Below are positions 7,489 to 17,273 of a DNA stretch of 64,000 nt, piece by piece; the stretch's first letter is position 1; each line of letters opens with the position of its first letter. Source of the stretch: Desertivirga brevis (GTDB lineage Bacteria; Bacteroidota; Bacteroidia; Sphingobacteriales; Sphingobacteriaceae); the NCBI RefSeq assembly GCF_017355835.1, contig NZ_JAFEWF010000010.1:62001-126000 (forward strand). The letters run 5' to 3'. The translations under genes and the position numbers were made by a program. Under the pieces are notes generated by a model. The model saw only the letters and a list, made by a program, of their open reading frames with translations, was not told where the DNA came from and did no database searches.

Positions 7489-7698
7489 GTAATAAGATAG
7501 TTTTACTTTCTTCAATCGATAGCACCAGAACTCTTGTTAATTTGTCAGAGGAATTATATCGATCCGTTTTTTACAGAAGCTACATTTTTTTCTCTCGCCA
7601 TCGTATCGGTATTTCCATTTATGGAAGCCCAGCGGGCAAAATAATAATCGAAAAAAAAGCTTGATCAATGACTTGTTTTTTAGGATAAAAGTTGCTTA

Positions 7699-10434
7699 TT
7701 AGATTTTATGCAGTAAGGTCTGCTTCAATATCGCTTTAAGGTCTTCGAGTTTTAAAGGTTTTGTTGCAAAATCGTCCATTCCAGCATTTAAACATTCTTC
7801 CCGATCCTCAGCCGAGGCATTAGCAGTCATAGCTACAATCCGTGGTTGTTCAATTTTCATTGACCGAATCACTTTAGTTGCCTCCAATCCGTCCATATCA
7901 GGCATCAATACATCCATCAAAACCAGATCATATTCTTTTAGCTTAAGAATGTTAACTGCTTCGACTCCGTTATTTGCCATATCAAGGGAATAGCCTAACT
8001 TATTCAGAACTCTTGATATTAGCTTCTGATTAATCAGGTTATCCTCTGCTACCAATATTCTTTGAGGATAGATTTCAGCAAAATCTTCGGAGAAAGGGGT
8101 AGGAACATTTGAAATATCTAATCCCTTTAAATCAGTTTTGCTTTTATTAAGTTCAGTCTGGATAGTATTGTACAGCAAATTTTCCTTAACCGGCTTCGTC
8201 AGTACGGAGGAAAATAAATGCGGAAACTTCGTTCGGGTCACATCTCCTACGGTGCTAAATAAAACGATAGGAACATACGGCTGGATCTTCTTAATCGCTT
8301 CTGCCAGTTCCACTCCATCCATTTCCGGAAGCACTTTATCTGTAAGAATAAGGTCGAAACGGGTGTTTTGCGAGACGATTTCAAGCGCTTCTTTAGGTGT
8401 TTCTTTGCATATTGCAACCAATCCCCAATGCTCTAGCTGGGCTTTTAAAATATCAAGATAGTTCCGATTATCATTAACAATAAGTATTCTTTTGTTCTTA
8501 TTATCCTCTGAAAGGATCCGCATATTAATTTTTATGCTTTCTGACGGCTGATATGGAATATCGAATGAAAAAGTACTTCCAGCACCCACAATGCTGTTTA
8601 CTTCTATTTTTCCTCCCATTAGATTAACAAGCCGTTCTGATATAACTAGGCCAAGACCTGTCCCTCCATATTTTCTGGTTGTTGATGAATCCACTTGGGA
8701 AAATGCTTTGAAAAGGCGGGAAATTTTATTTTCGGGGATTCCAATCCCTGTATCAATCACGTTGAAATTAAGAAAAAGCCCTTTCCCTTTAGATTGTTCT
8801 AGGCCTACTTTCACCAACACTTCTCCCGAAACAGTAAACTTAATCGCGTTATTTATTAAATTAATCAAGACCTGGCGCAAACGATGACTGTCTCCCATGA
8901 TATTGGAATTGATTGCGGGATCAGTGGTATAAATCAAGTCTAGACCTTTATCTGCAGCTTTGACAGCAAAGACATCCATTACTGATTCAATGCATTCAGT
9001 CAGATTAAAATCGTGGTGCTCTAACTCGAGATGACCAGCTTCTATCTTAGAATAATCCAGAATATCGTTAATTAATGCTAGTAATGCATCTCCGCTTTTG
9101 CTTATTATATCTACATATTCCTCCTGCTCGCTATTTAAAGACGTTGAGGTTAAAAGCTTAGCCATACCAATTACCCCGTTCATTGGCGTACGAATTTCAT
9201 GACTCATCGTTGCCAGGAACGAGCTTTTTGCCTGATTTGCTTTATCTGCCTTTGTCCTTTCCTCGGAAAGGGCTCGGTTTAGTTCGTTTAAATTCTCTGT
9301 TTGAACAGTCAACTCCTCGGATTGCGCCTGCAGTTCCTCATTAATTGCCTGAAGCTCTTCAGTTTGCACCTGTACCCTTTCCAAACTTAATTTTAGATCT
9401 GTAATGTCTTTAGATATGTTATGAATCCCAATAACCTCTCCATCAACAATAACAGGAATTTTAGATACATGAATGAAGCATCTTTTACTTAAAGAAGGAA
9501 TAAAGAGTTCTTGTTCAAAAGTTACCGGTTGCCCCCTTAGGGTAATTTGTAATTGTTTTTCAGACGCTTCTACTTTATCTGGTTCAACAAAGTATGAATA
9601 ATGCTTATTAATAACAGCTTCCGGGGGAAGACCATATAGAGTTTTAACAGAATTGTTGATATCAGTGATATATCCATCTCTGTTTTGATAGTAAACCATA
9701 TCAGGGTTGTTTTCGAATAGAGATTTATACTTGATCTCACTTCTCTTAACCTCAAATTGAGCCGTTTTAAATTCAGTAATATCGAAAGTTATTCCAACAA
9801 ACTTGGGAGCCCTGCCGGAAATGCTATCTACAACTACCTCCCCAATATCTCTTACATACTTCAGTGATCCGTTTTTCAAGACAATCCGATACTCAATATC
9901 ATACCGGCCCTTTAGCTCTACTGCACGGTGAACTTCCGTTTCAAAGTACAGAATATCTTCGGGATGAATGAAACTAAGATAAGTATCATAATTTAGGTCA
10001 ACGCTTCCTGGTTCTATTCCTAATATTCGAAAAAGCTCCTCAGACCAATAGTTTTGATTGCTATAAACGTCTCCTGATAACATTACTTCCCAACTTCCAG
10101 CCTTGGCGACAGAAAGCATCGCATCCCGGTGCTTCGCCACTTTTTCAAGCTCATTCACTTGGAGTTTAATGGAATTGACCTCGCGTTCCAGCAGAGTTAA
10201 GAGGTCGGAAACGTTACCGAAATTTTCTGTGCCGGAATCATTAGGTTTTATAATGTCAGGTCTAAGACTACCTAGAATTGCTGCAAGCCTCCTCTCTATA
10301 ACATCCGAATCTGCTAATCCTGAACGCTGGGCGTAGAAATCGTTATAATCCTCAAGGATCTCTACAAACAAATTTTTATACTTTTCAGGAATGCTTTTAT
10401 ATTTTGGATGCTCCTTTACCCTTTCTAAATGCAT
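7699..10434 (-). CDS. Hybrid sensor histidine kinase with two receiver domains
   Basis: A 911-residue cytosolic protein. Domain order: helical N-terminus (1-100); PAS (about 105-225, ending VGITFDITEFK); PAS (235-350, ending IHNISKDIT); coiled coil with repeated EELQAxxEEL; HisKA with phospho-accepting His412 in SHEIRTPMNG; HATPase with N box NLINNAIKF and G boxes DTGIGIP and GGTGLGL; receiver 1 with Asp699 (LILTDKVLPEMDG); and receiver 2 with Asp841 (LVLMDVLMPDMDG). Receiver 1 has IVNDN in place of the usual DD pair, so its acidic pocket is altered. Likely the start of a multistep phosphorelay; no Hpt domain is seen. Divergent from the 10838 kinase. Confidence 0.95.
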   Translation of the reverse strand: MHLERVKEHPKYKSIPEKYKNLFVEILEDYNDFYAQRSGLADSDVIERRLAAILGSLRPDIIKPNDSGTENFGNVSDLLTLLEREVNSIKLQVNELEKVAKHRDAMLSVAKAGSWEVMLSGDVYSNQNYWSEELFRILGIEPGSVDLNYDTYLSFIHPEDILYFETEVHRAVELKGRYDIEYRIVLKNGSLKYVRDIGEVVVDSISGRAPKFVGITFDITEFKTAQFEVKRSEIKYKSLFENNPDMVYYQNRDGYITDINNSVKTLYGLPPEAVINKHYSYFVEPDKVEASEKQLQITLRGQPVTFEQELFIPSLSKRCFIHVSKIPVIVDGEVIGIHNISKDITDLKLSLERVQVQTEELQAINEELQAQSEELTVQTENLNELNRALSEERTKADKANQAKSSFLATMSHEIRTPMNGVIGMAKLLTSTSLNSEQEEYVDIISKSGDALLALINDILDYSKIEAGHLELEHHDFNLTECIESVMDVFAVKAADKGLDLIYTTDPAINSNIMGDSHRLRQVLINLINNAIKFTVSGEVLVKVGLEQSKGKGLFLNFNVIDTGIGIPENKISRLFKAFSQVDSSTTRKYGGTGLGLVISERLVNLMGGKIEVNSIVGAGSTFSFDIPYQPSESIKINMRILSEDNKNKRILIVNDNRNYLDILKAQLEHWGLVAICKETPKEALEIVSQNTRFDLILTDKVLPEMDGVELAEAIKKIQPYVPIVLFSTVGDVTRTKFPHLFSSVLTKPVKENLLYNTIQTELNKSKTDLKGLDISNVPTPFSEDFAEIYPQRILVAEDNLINQKLISRVLNKLGYSLDMANNGVEAVNILKLKEYDLVLMDVLMPDMDGLEATKVIRSMKIEQPRIVAMTANASAEDREECLNAGMDDFATKPLKLEDLKAILKQTLLHKI

Positions 10435-10837
10435 GGATTAGTGTACGGCGTAGTCGAAAAAAAGTTGCCAAGTGTGCTTCTTAGTGTAATAAAACCAGAA
10501 CCTCAGATGAAAATAGGCACCGATATCATCCGTATCTAAATCCTTATTAAATAAGGACCGTTAAAGTGGAATCACCGCGAAATAAGGAAATTGGCTTTTG
10601 TAAACAACGTTAATTGTACGGGCTGAAGTCTAAGAAGTTAGGTTAGTTAAGGGAGGTTTGGGATTTTATATTCCTTTTGCTATTCTCAATTATCCTTACA
10701 GCACTTAATCAAATCTCCTTTCCTCTTAATGCATTATTCAGTTACACGAGCTGCAAACAAGTTTTGGCTTAAATGATGATTTTTAAACTAACAAAGCTAC
10801 TTTTACCCCTACTGGATAAGAATTGAGTACAATAGAA
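10435..10837. other. Intergenic region between two divergent kinases
   Basis: About 400 bases with no supported gene. It must hold promoters for both flanking kinases, but I could not place a convincing TAnnTTTG element. Confidence 0.4.
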
Positions 10838-13246
10838 ATGGATTCGAGGTTAAATAGGATAAGACAATTGGAAGACGAGCACGGATTTGGACTAGTAGGG
10901 ACATACCTACTGGACTATCAGAAGAAAATAGTGTATGCAGATAAAACCTTAAGTGCTATGTACGGATTGCCGTTTGATGAAGCAGGTATTCCGCTAGCTG
11001 ATTTCTTAAAAAACATCGATGAAGAGGACCTTCAACGCGCCAATCATTTGAGAGAGGCTCAAATAAATAAAAGTGAGCCTTACCAGATTGAATACCGCGT
11101 TAGAATCTCCCCTGAGAAAACGAAATGGGTTTTAGCAAGAGCTAAGGCTAAAATGGTGGATGGAGATCTCTTTTATGAGGGCATTGTGGTTGACGTAACT
11201 TCAGGAAAAGAGGCCGACATTGCGCTTCAGACTCAAAACAAGTTGATTAGGACGATCACCGACAATGCAACATCTGCCCTGTTTTTAATGAATGACAAAG
11301 GATATTGTACTTTTATGAACCCAGCCGCCGAAACCATGTTTGGCTACACATTAACGGAGATTAAAAGTAAACCTCTGCACTATTTAATACATCATCATTA
11401 CCCTGATGGTAGGGAGTATCCAATGGAAGAATGCCCACTGGATAGGGCGCTACCACAAAACTTCGAAATGCGTGCGCATGAAGATCTTTTTTTTCGTAAA
11501 GACGGAACTTCTCTCCCTGTACTCTGCGCTGCCAGCCCTATTTTCGAAAATGGAATTCCGGTGGCAACAGTGATCGAAGTTCGAGATATTTCAGAGCAGA
11601 AGAAAGCAAACATGCTCCTGCAAACCCATGCAGAACGTCTTGAAATATTAAACTCGATAGGTTTATCAATTTCAGAGAGTTTAGACTTGCAGGAAATACT
11701 ACAAAAGGTTACCGATGCAGTAACTAAGCTGACAGGCGCCAATTTTGGGGCTTTCTTTTATAATACGATTAATGCATCTGGCGAGGCTTTTTTGCTATAT
11801 ACATTGTCAGGAGCCCCGAGAGAGGCCTTTGAAAAATTTGGCACACCTCGCAATACCGCTGTTTTTCATCCCACATTTGCCGGAGAGGGCGTGGTTAGGG
11901 TAGCTGATATCACTAAGGATCCACGCTATGGCAAAAATGCACCTAATAATGGAATGCCGGCAGGGCATCTTCCGGTAGTAAGCTATCTTGCTGTACCAGT
12001 AATTTCGAAATCTGGTAAAGTTATTGGAGGGCTCTTTTTAGGCCATAAAGATGCAGATGTATTTACAGCAGAACACGAGAGTTTAGTTCTTGGAGTCGCT
12101 TCGCAAGCGGCAATAGCTCTGGACAACGCAAAATTATACGAAGAGGTAAAAGAACTCAGCATAAAAAAAGATGAGTTTTTGTCTATCGCCAGTCATGAAC
12201 TTAAAACTCCGCTCACCAGTATTAAAGCCTTCAACCAGTTGATGCAGCGTACGAAAGACTGCGCCAAGTTGTCGGATTTTGTTCAGAAGTCTGCCGAGCA
12301 TATTAGCAGGTTAGAGAAGCTTATAAATGACCTGCTTGACGTTAGTAAGATCAATGCGGGTAAGCTGCAATTTACTATGGAACAATTCAACTTCAGGCAG
12401 ATCGTTACAGATTGTGTGGAAAGTGTTCAGCACCTTGCTCCATCTCATAAAATTTCTGTCGAAAATGCTGTTGACGTTCTATATACCGGCGATCGTTTGA
12501 GGTTAGAACAAGTATTAAATAACTTTTTGACCAATGCCGTTAAATATTCTCCTGGAGGGGAAAGGGTATTAGTTAGCAGCACCTTACAAAGTAATAATCT
12601 GATAGTTTCAGTACAGGATTTTGGTATCGGAATTCCTCAGGACCAACTGGATAAACTATTTGACCGATACTATAGGGTAGATAACACCTCAATGCGGTTT
12701 GAAGGCTTGGGATTAGGTTTATTTATATCATCCGAAATATTGAAGCGCCATGGTGGCGACTTTTGGATTGAAAGTGAACAGGGGAAAGGCTCAACCTTCT
12801 TTTTCAGGCTGCCACTTGAAAGGCAGGGGGAAGCGGAGGTAACAGAGACAGAGATCTCTTATAAAGATTCTTCTATTACCATTCTATATAACCAGCAGGA
12901 CGATCGAATTGAAGTGGATTGGAAAGGCTTTCAAAATTTTTCTTCGGTCCAGAACGGCTGTATGAAAATGTTGGAAATATTAAAAAAGAATCAGTGTTAT
13001 AAAGTAATTAATGATAACAGAAATATTCAGGGAACCTGGTCAGAAGCAGCAGAATGGGTAGGTAGGGAATGGTTTCCTATGATGGAAGAGGCTGGTCTCC
13101 GTTACTTTGCATGGATCTTCTCTCCCAGCACTTTCAGCCAATTATCCGCTAAAAAGAGCGTAGATATAAAAGAGGGTAGGGTGATGACCGAATTTTTTAC
13201 AGATATCGGTTCGGCAGAAAAATGGTTGGATGATAAAGGAGGTTAA
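10838..13246 (+). CDS. PAS-PAS-GAF histidine kinase with C-terminal SpoIIAA/STAS-SEC14-like domain
   Basis: About 802 residues from the ATG at 10838; a TTG at 10823 would add five. Domains: PAS (10-125), PAS (about 130-250, YCTFMNPAAETMFGY), GAF (about 280-425, with HPTFAGEGVVRVADI and SYLAVPVIS), HisKA with His453 in SHELKTPLTS, HATPase (N box NNFLTNAVKYS; DFGIGIP; GLGLGLF). Beyond the kinase, residues about 685-800 form a separate domain: VDWKGF, NDNRNIQGTWSEAAEWVGREWFP, GLRYFAWIFS. This is the pattern of the standalone SpoIIAA-like (STAS/SEC14) proteins of Bacteroidota. The GAF is very close to that in the 55499 kinase. No membrane segment, so a cytosolic sensor. Confidence 0.92.
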   Translation: MDSRLNRIRQLEDEHGFGLVGTYLLDYQKKIVYADKTLSAMYGLPFDEAGIPLADFLKNIDEEDLQRANHLREAQINKSEPYQIEYRVRISPEKTKWVLARAKAKMVDGDLFYEGIVVDVTSGKEADIALQTQNKLIRTITDNATSALFLMNDKGYCTFMNPAAETMFGYTLTEIKSKPLHYLIHHHYPDGREYPMEECPLDRALPQNFEMRAHEDLFFRKDGTSLPVLCAASPIFENGIPVATVIEVRDISEQKKANMLLQTHAERLEILNSIGLSISESLDLQEILQKVTDAVTKLTGANFGAFFYNTINASGEAFLLYTLSGAPREAFEKFGTPRNTAVFHPTFAGEGVVRVADITKDPRYGKNAPNNGMPAGHLPVVSYLAVPVISKSGKVIGGLFLGHKDADVFTAEHESLVLGVASQAAIALDNAKLYEEVKELSIKKDEFLSIASHELKTPLTSIKAFNQLMQRTKDCAKLSDFVQKSAEHISRLEKLINDLLDVSKINAGKLQFTMEQFNFRQIVTDCVESVQHLAPSHKISVENAVDVLYTGDRLRLEQVLNNFLTNAVKYSPGGERVLVSSTLQSNNLIVSVQDFGIGIPQDQLDKLFDRYYRVDNTSMRFEGLGLGLFISSEILKRHGGDFWIESEQGKGSTFFFRLPLERQGEAEVTETEISYKDSSITILYNQQDDRIEVDWKGFQNFSSVQNGCMKMLEILKKNQCYKVINDNRNIQGTWSEAAEWVGREWFPMMEEAGLRYFAWIFSPSTFSQLSAKKSVDIKEGRVMTEFFTDIGSAEKWLDDKGG

Positions 13247-13256
13247 GTCCCTCAGA

Positions 13257-13292
13257 CGTGAAAGAGAAAAACTTCTGTTTTTCTCTTTCACG
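13257..13292. terminator. Strong intrinsic terminator
   Basis: A perfect 16-bp stem CGTGAAAGAGAAAAAC / GTTTTTCTCTTTCACG with a TTCT loop, beginning 10 bases after the kinase stop. Confidence 0.8.
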
Positions 13293-13374
13293 TGAAAATA
13301 CAGATTTCAGATGCCAGATAGTCGTTCAAAGGCAGATATGTCCCTGTCTATATTTGTGCTTTTTCGTATAATTG

Positions 13375-13600
13375 AATTTCCTCTATTCGTCGTTCAAGTG
13401 CTCTTGTAACATTACTGGAAAGTCATTCCAATCTCTTATACTCGTCAGCCCGAAACTTACGAGGCCTTGTATCGATTACACAAAATTCTCCAATCTTATA
13501 TCCTTCTTTTGACAATATAGGTGCAGCAGCATAAAACCGCAGTCCGAATGCTCCGGTTACGAAAGGGTGAGCAAGCAAATGGAGGTCTGTCCCTGAATAT
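13375..13600 (-). pseudogene. GAF-domain remnant
   Basis: The minus strand reads HPFVTGAFGLRFYAAAPIL, then SKEGYKIGEFCVIDTRPRKF and RADEYKRLE. A TGA (13423-13425) interrupts, and the frame continues LSSNVTRALERRIE. This is the second half of the GAF domain found at the start of many Bacteroidota kinases (FVTGPP.xRFYAGxPL...G.LCVIDxxPR). A start, an effector domain and the first half of the GAF are absent. The fragment is evidence of another sensor gene once present between the kinases. Confidence 0.7.
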
Positions 13601-13765
13601 TTTTAACGTAGCTGGTGGTTGTGGACCAGCATTGGCGCCCTTAATTAGAATTCGTCTAGTTGATATATCCACTGAATCAACTGAAGAAAAGTATTGTGAT
13701 ATTACAATAATTCGGATTCAATAATTCATAACAACAAGTTCATTTTTTTACATCATTTTTGATTA

Positions 13766-14068
13766 ATGATTAATGAAGAAAAGTTTACGACAGAGCTAAG
13801 ACAGAAATTTGAAAGCTACTCTCCGATTTCGAATAGATCCTGGGAATTCATAAAAGAGCATATAAGATTTGAATCTGTTAAGAGAGGTGAAATTGTACTT
13901 ATGGAGGGTCAAATTTCTCGGAAGATTTATTTTGTGTGCTCTGGGGCTGTACTGGAAGTTTCTTATGTTACCCTACAGGCATCATTAATGGGGAAACGCC
14001 TCTATGATAAACTAGGCTTTAAAGAGGATTTCATCCTTAAGAACTACATTTTGAAACAAGATATCTAA
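13766..14068 (+). pseudogene. Chimeric remnant: Crp/Fnr N-terminus joined to a GNAT C-terminus
   Basis: A 100-residue frame. Residues 1-65 (SNRSWEFIKEHIRFESVKRGEIVLMEGQISRKIYFVCSGAV) are the start of the cyclic-nucleotide-binding domain of a Crp/Fnr regulator. Residues about 68-100 (VTLQASLMGKRLYDKLGFKEDF) are the last helix and strand of a GNAT acetyltransferase (A-S-x-x-G-x-x-L-Y-x-K-L-G-F). Neither domain is complete. The likely cause is a deletion that fused two neighbouring genes near 13960. A functional product is improbable. Confidence 0.65.
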
Positions 14069-14070
14069 TA

Positions 14071-14700
14071 ATGGAACTCTTAAAAAATTGAAACTGGCGT
14101 TATGCTACTAAGAGCTTTAATCCTAACAAAAAAATTGACCAGGATAATCTAGAAAGAATTAAGGAGGCTGTCAGACTTTCAGTTTCTTCTTACGGGCTTC
14201 AATTGTATAAAGTTCTTATTATCGAGGACATAGAACTTAAAGGAAAACTAATGTCTGCATCATGGAACCAGCAACAAATTATTCAATGTTCTCATCTTTT
14301 TGTATTTTGTAACTACACGAAAGTAAATGCTGAACATATTCATGATGTTCTTAAATTGCAATCGGAAATTCAGGGAATGCCAATGGAAGAATTAGTAGGA
14401 TATCAAGATTTTTTAATCTCCAAGATATCTGAACAATCTGACGAGGAAATAGTAAGTTGGTTAAAAAGACAACCGTACCTAGCGTTGTCCAATCTACTTA
14501 TAGCTTGTGCCGAACTTAAAATAGATGCTTGCCCTATAGAAGGTTTTGAGCCAAATAAGTACAATAATATTTTGCAACTTGAACAGAAAGGGCTGAATGC
14601 TATTGTACTGGCTGCGATTGAATATTGCTCGGATGAGGATCCCAATCAGAGCGCCAAAAAAGTTAGGAAATCCAAAAGTATGCTTTTTGAGCACTTATAA
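14071..14700 (+). pseudogene. NAD(P)H-dependent nitroreductase family gene with an early nonsense codon
   Basis: From ATG 14071 the frame reads MELLKN, a TGA (14089-14091), then NWRYATKSFNPNKKIDQDNL, EAVRLSVSSYGLQLYKVLIIED and a full nitroreductase body of about 209 codons. The body includes a C-terminal EQKGLNAIVLAAIEYCSDEDPN segment. NWRYATKxFxP and SSYGLQxxKV are signatures of NfsB-like FMN nitroreductases, which reduce nitroaromatics or quinones. The stop replaces a residue that is usually Ala or Leu. No other defect is seen. The visible long frame starting at 14203 lacks the FMN-binding RYATK segment. Either a recent pseudogene or a base error. Confidence 0.75.
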
Positions 14701-14767
14701 TAAAGAGAAGATATATTATGGAGTCTTATCCAATAATGGAAGCACTCATACAACAATTAAACATTAA

Positions 14768-15226
14768 ATGGAAAGTATTTTCGATGCCTGGATGACGAGC
14801 AGGCAATTATATTCTGATTTATTTGACAAGTATAGCCTAGATGAGCTTAATAATATTCCTAAAGGATTTAACAATAATATTATCTGGAACATTGGTCATG
14901 TTATCGTAGCACAACAGTCGTTGATTTACAAGTCTTCTGCCCAATCGATGCTTATTTCTGAAGACCTTTTTCATAAGTACAAGCCGGGCACAAAGCCGAC
15001 TGAAGTTGTTGACCAAGAAGAGGCAGATGAGTTGAGACAACTTTTAACTACTCTAATTCCCCTTACAATAAATGATTTTCACAGCGGTAAATTTAAAGTA
15101 TTCAACGCTCGAACAACAGGAACTGGCTTCTTACTTAGCTCGCTTACTGATGCTTTTGTTTTCAATAATTTCCATGAGGGCTTGCATTTAGGTTACATAA
15201 TTAGTATCAGAAAATTTTTAAATTAA
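14768..15226 (+). CDS. DinB-like four-helix metalloprotein
   Basis: A 152-residue protein beginning MESIFDAWMTSRQLYSDLFDKYS. It matches the DinB/YfiT-like fold: a helix with IIWNIGHVIVAQQSLIY (first metal His), a middle helix with FHKYKPGTKP, and a C-terminal LLSSLTDAFVFNNFHEGLHLGYIISIRKF (second His-rich ligand helix). Members bind a divalent metal and include thiol-S-transferases such as bacillithiol transferases, but the substrate is unknown. A truncated and frameshifted paralogue lies at 38383-38705. Confidence 0.8.
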   Translation: MESIFDAWMTSRQLYSDLFDKYSLDELNNIPKGFNNNIIWNIGHVIVAQQSLIYKSSAQSMLISEDLFHKYKPGTKPTEVVDQEEADELRQLLTTLIPLTINDFHSGKFKVFNARTTGTGFLLSSLTDAFVFNNFHEGLHLGYIISIRKFLN

Positions 15227-15293
15227 GCAGACCTGTTGCTTTCCGATGTAAAGGTGAAGCGCGTCTAGAATTTTTTTAATCTTTAATTATTGT

Positions 15294-16107
15294 ATGATGA
15301 ATAATTACAGCGCGAAAGCTGAAGCATTTTTAAAGCTTCATCCAAATCAAACTTTATTTCTACTGCCTAACTGCTGGAACGCTGCAAGTGCCAGAGTATA
15401 TCAGGAGGCGGGGTTTCCGGCTATTGGAGCAGTAGTGCTGGCATTGCTTTTTCTATGGGCTATTCGGACGGCGAAGCAATTCCCTTTGACGAAATGCTTT
15501 ATGTTTAAGCCGGATTGTAAAATCAGTGGATATTCCAGTCTCTGCTGATATTGTAGGCGGCTTTGCGGATTCACATCTTGAATTAGAATACAATATTTCT
15601 AAACTTATCGAAGCGGGAATTGTAGGCGTTAATATAGAAGATAGCATTAATGAGGGTACCTTGAAGCAAATTTCAGAGCAGGTTAAAAACCTTGAGGTAA
15701 TTAGAAGCGTTGCCCAGCGCTACCAAGTGCATTTAGTCATTAATGCCCGAATCGATACCTATTGGCAGAATGGAGATAGCTCTGATATTGAAGAGACGAT
15801 AGAAAGAGCGTATGCATATAAAAAAGCAGGAGCAGACTGCATTTTCGTTCCGGGGATAACCAATCTTGAGGAAGTAAGAGAACTTAGAAAAAAAGTGAAT
15901 TGCCCAATCAATCTTTTGGCCAATAATCTTCCAATAGAAAAGCTTCAGGAATTGAAAATTGAACGGCTCAGCCTTGGTGGACTTCCATTTCGAGCTACAC
16001 TTGGATACTTAAGTGCCTCCATTAATGAACTTCAAATGAAAACCAATTTAAATTCCTTTAACAAGTATGCAATGAACTATAACAAGCTGATGGAATGGTT
16101 TATGTAA
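15294..16107 (+). pseudogene. Isocitrate lyase/PEP mutase family gene with two frameshifts
   Basis: The reading frame begins FLKLHPNQTLFLLPNCWNAASARVYQEAGFPAIG. It moves by one base near 15430 into SAGIAFSMGYSDGEAIPFDEMLYV, and again near 15505 into SRIVKSVDIPVSADIVGGF, then GIVGVNIEDS, LVINARIDTYW and INLLANNLP to the end. Joined, this is a complete protein of the PEP mutase/isocitrate lyase superfamily (C-C bond lyases that act on 2-oxo acids or related compounds). The Mg-site (VSADIVGG) and NIEDS motifs are kept. Both lesions look like single-base deletions. Confidence 0.8.
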
Positions 16108-16111
16108 CTGA

Positions 16112-16200
16112 GTTAAATTAGGGATAAAGAATTTCAAGTAAAAATTGTTGGAACTGAAAAATTGTATAAGACTGTGTGGACTTGATTTATCTACTTCTGC
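16112..16200 (+). pseudogene. DJ-1/PfpI family fragment
   Basis: RDKEFQVKIVGTEKLYKTV followed, after a one-base shift, by GLDLSTSATAL. The DNA aligns with 21205-21290, where the same segment reads RDRDLQVKIVGTEKSPKSACGLDL. It is a short middle piece of a DJ-1/PfpI (ThiJ) protein. Confidence 0.55.
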
Positions 16201-16325
16201 AACAGCACTATGACTTTCCGGACCTCGAGTTGCACTTCTTAAATCAGTTTTGACAATGTGAGATTTATAAATAATTCATCACTGGGTGATAATTTCTGAT
16301 TTCAGGTATTAACACCTAAAAATTT

Positions 16326-16661
16326 ATGACAAAGTTTTCCGAAAGTTCAGACAAGCATTTTGCTAAAGACATTATTGAGGCGGCATCCAACCAGAGTAAA
16401 GCGTGGTTAAAGTTTATTGAGCAAGTAGAAGATGTAGAAACTAATATCCCTACGAAGTATAAAGAACTAATATCTATAGGGATAGCATTAACAACACAAT
16501 GTCCTTACTGTATCGAAAAGCATATCAGTCTAGCTAAAGAGGAAGGCGCTAGTAAAGAGGAAATAGCTGCAACCATCATGATTGCTGCAGCTCTTCGGTC
16601 GGGTGCCGCCTTGGGTTATGGATTGCTAGCTATGAAATTTTATAAGGAGGAGTCGGAATAG
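16326..16661 (+). CDS. Carboxymuconolactone decarboxylase/AhpD-like protein
   Basis: A 111-residue all-helical protein with the redox motif C-P-Y-C-I-E-K-H (about residues 58-65), then SLAKEEGASKEEIAATIMIAAALRSGAALGYG. This fits the small AhpD-like/CMD family, in which the CxxC and the following His act in peroxide or disulphide reduction. Full length for the small subfamily. It follows a pseudogene area and stands alone; the next gene is convergent and its stop is immediately adjacent. Confidence 0.85.
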   Translation: MTKFSESSDKHFAKDIIEAASNQSKAWLKFIEQVEDVETNIPTKYKELISIGIALTTQCPYCIEKHISLAKEEGASKEEIAATIMIAAALRSGAALGYGLLAMKFYKEESE

Positions 16662-17192
16662 CTAATTAATCGATTTCTTCTTTAATTGTTTCAGGCATTT
16701 ATACTGTTGATTTGCAGCAGTATGCCTGTTTTTCCAGCCCATTTTCTTTATCAATGTCTCCATTGGCATCATGGTAAAAAAAAGAGCCTTTAGGATACGT
16801 TGACAATGCCCTGTAATTTTTGACAGCAAACCTTGAACCCTTTCTTCCACCGTTGGTTCTGGTTTTGATTCGTACGAGAAAGTGATGCACTCTTCTTCGT
16901 AAATATTGCTGTAATTTATTGCTTTAGATTGCCTTAACCTTTTGAGCCATAAGTTTCTAGCGACACTAAACAAGTACGTTTTGGGAGATGAGGTCAGTTG
17001 AAAACCGGGTGTACGGATTTTCTGAATCAATACGATGAGAGCTTCCTGAAAAATATCTTCAGCATCCTCAAGGGTACCAGAATTACTACTAATGTAATTC
17101 TGGATACCAGGAAAACAATCGTTGTATAGGGCCCTAATAGATTCCTCCTGACCAGCCTCCCATTGTTTAATGGATATATCTTCAGTCTTCAT
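16662..17192 (-). CDS. ECF-type RNA polymerase sigma factor
   Basis: A 176-residue sigma-70 family protein. Region 2 reads IRALYNDCFPGIQNYI ... GTLEDAEDIFQEALIVLIQKI ... SSPKTYLFSVARNLWLKRLRQ. Region 4 reads LSKITGHCQRILKALFFTMMPMETLIKKMGWKNRHTAANQQYKCLKQLKK. It is one of two sigma factors in this spot. The four-helix membrane protein downstream on the same strand (17274-17867) belongs to the other, broken one. No dedicated anti-sigma gene follows. It probably redirects RNA polymerase to a small envelope or stress regulon; targets unknown. Confidence 0.85.
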   Translation of the reverse strand: MKTEDISIKQWEAGQEESIRALYNDCFPGIQNYISSNSGTLEDAEDIFQEALIVLIQKIRTPGFQLTSSPKTYLFSVARNLWLKRLRQSKAINYSNIYEEECITFSYESKPEPTVEERVQGLLSKITGHCQRILKALFFTMMPMETLIKKMGWKNRHTAANQQYKCLKQLKKKSIN

Positions 17193-17273
17193 TGAGCTAA
17201 TATCCTCTTTTCGGAGTATCTTTAAACATTAAAACTAAGCACGCTGCAGCTAAACTTTGCCATCAATAATAGT

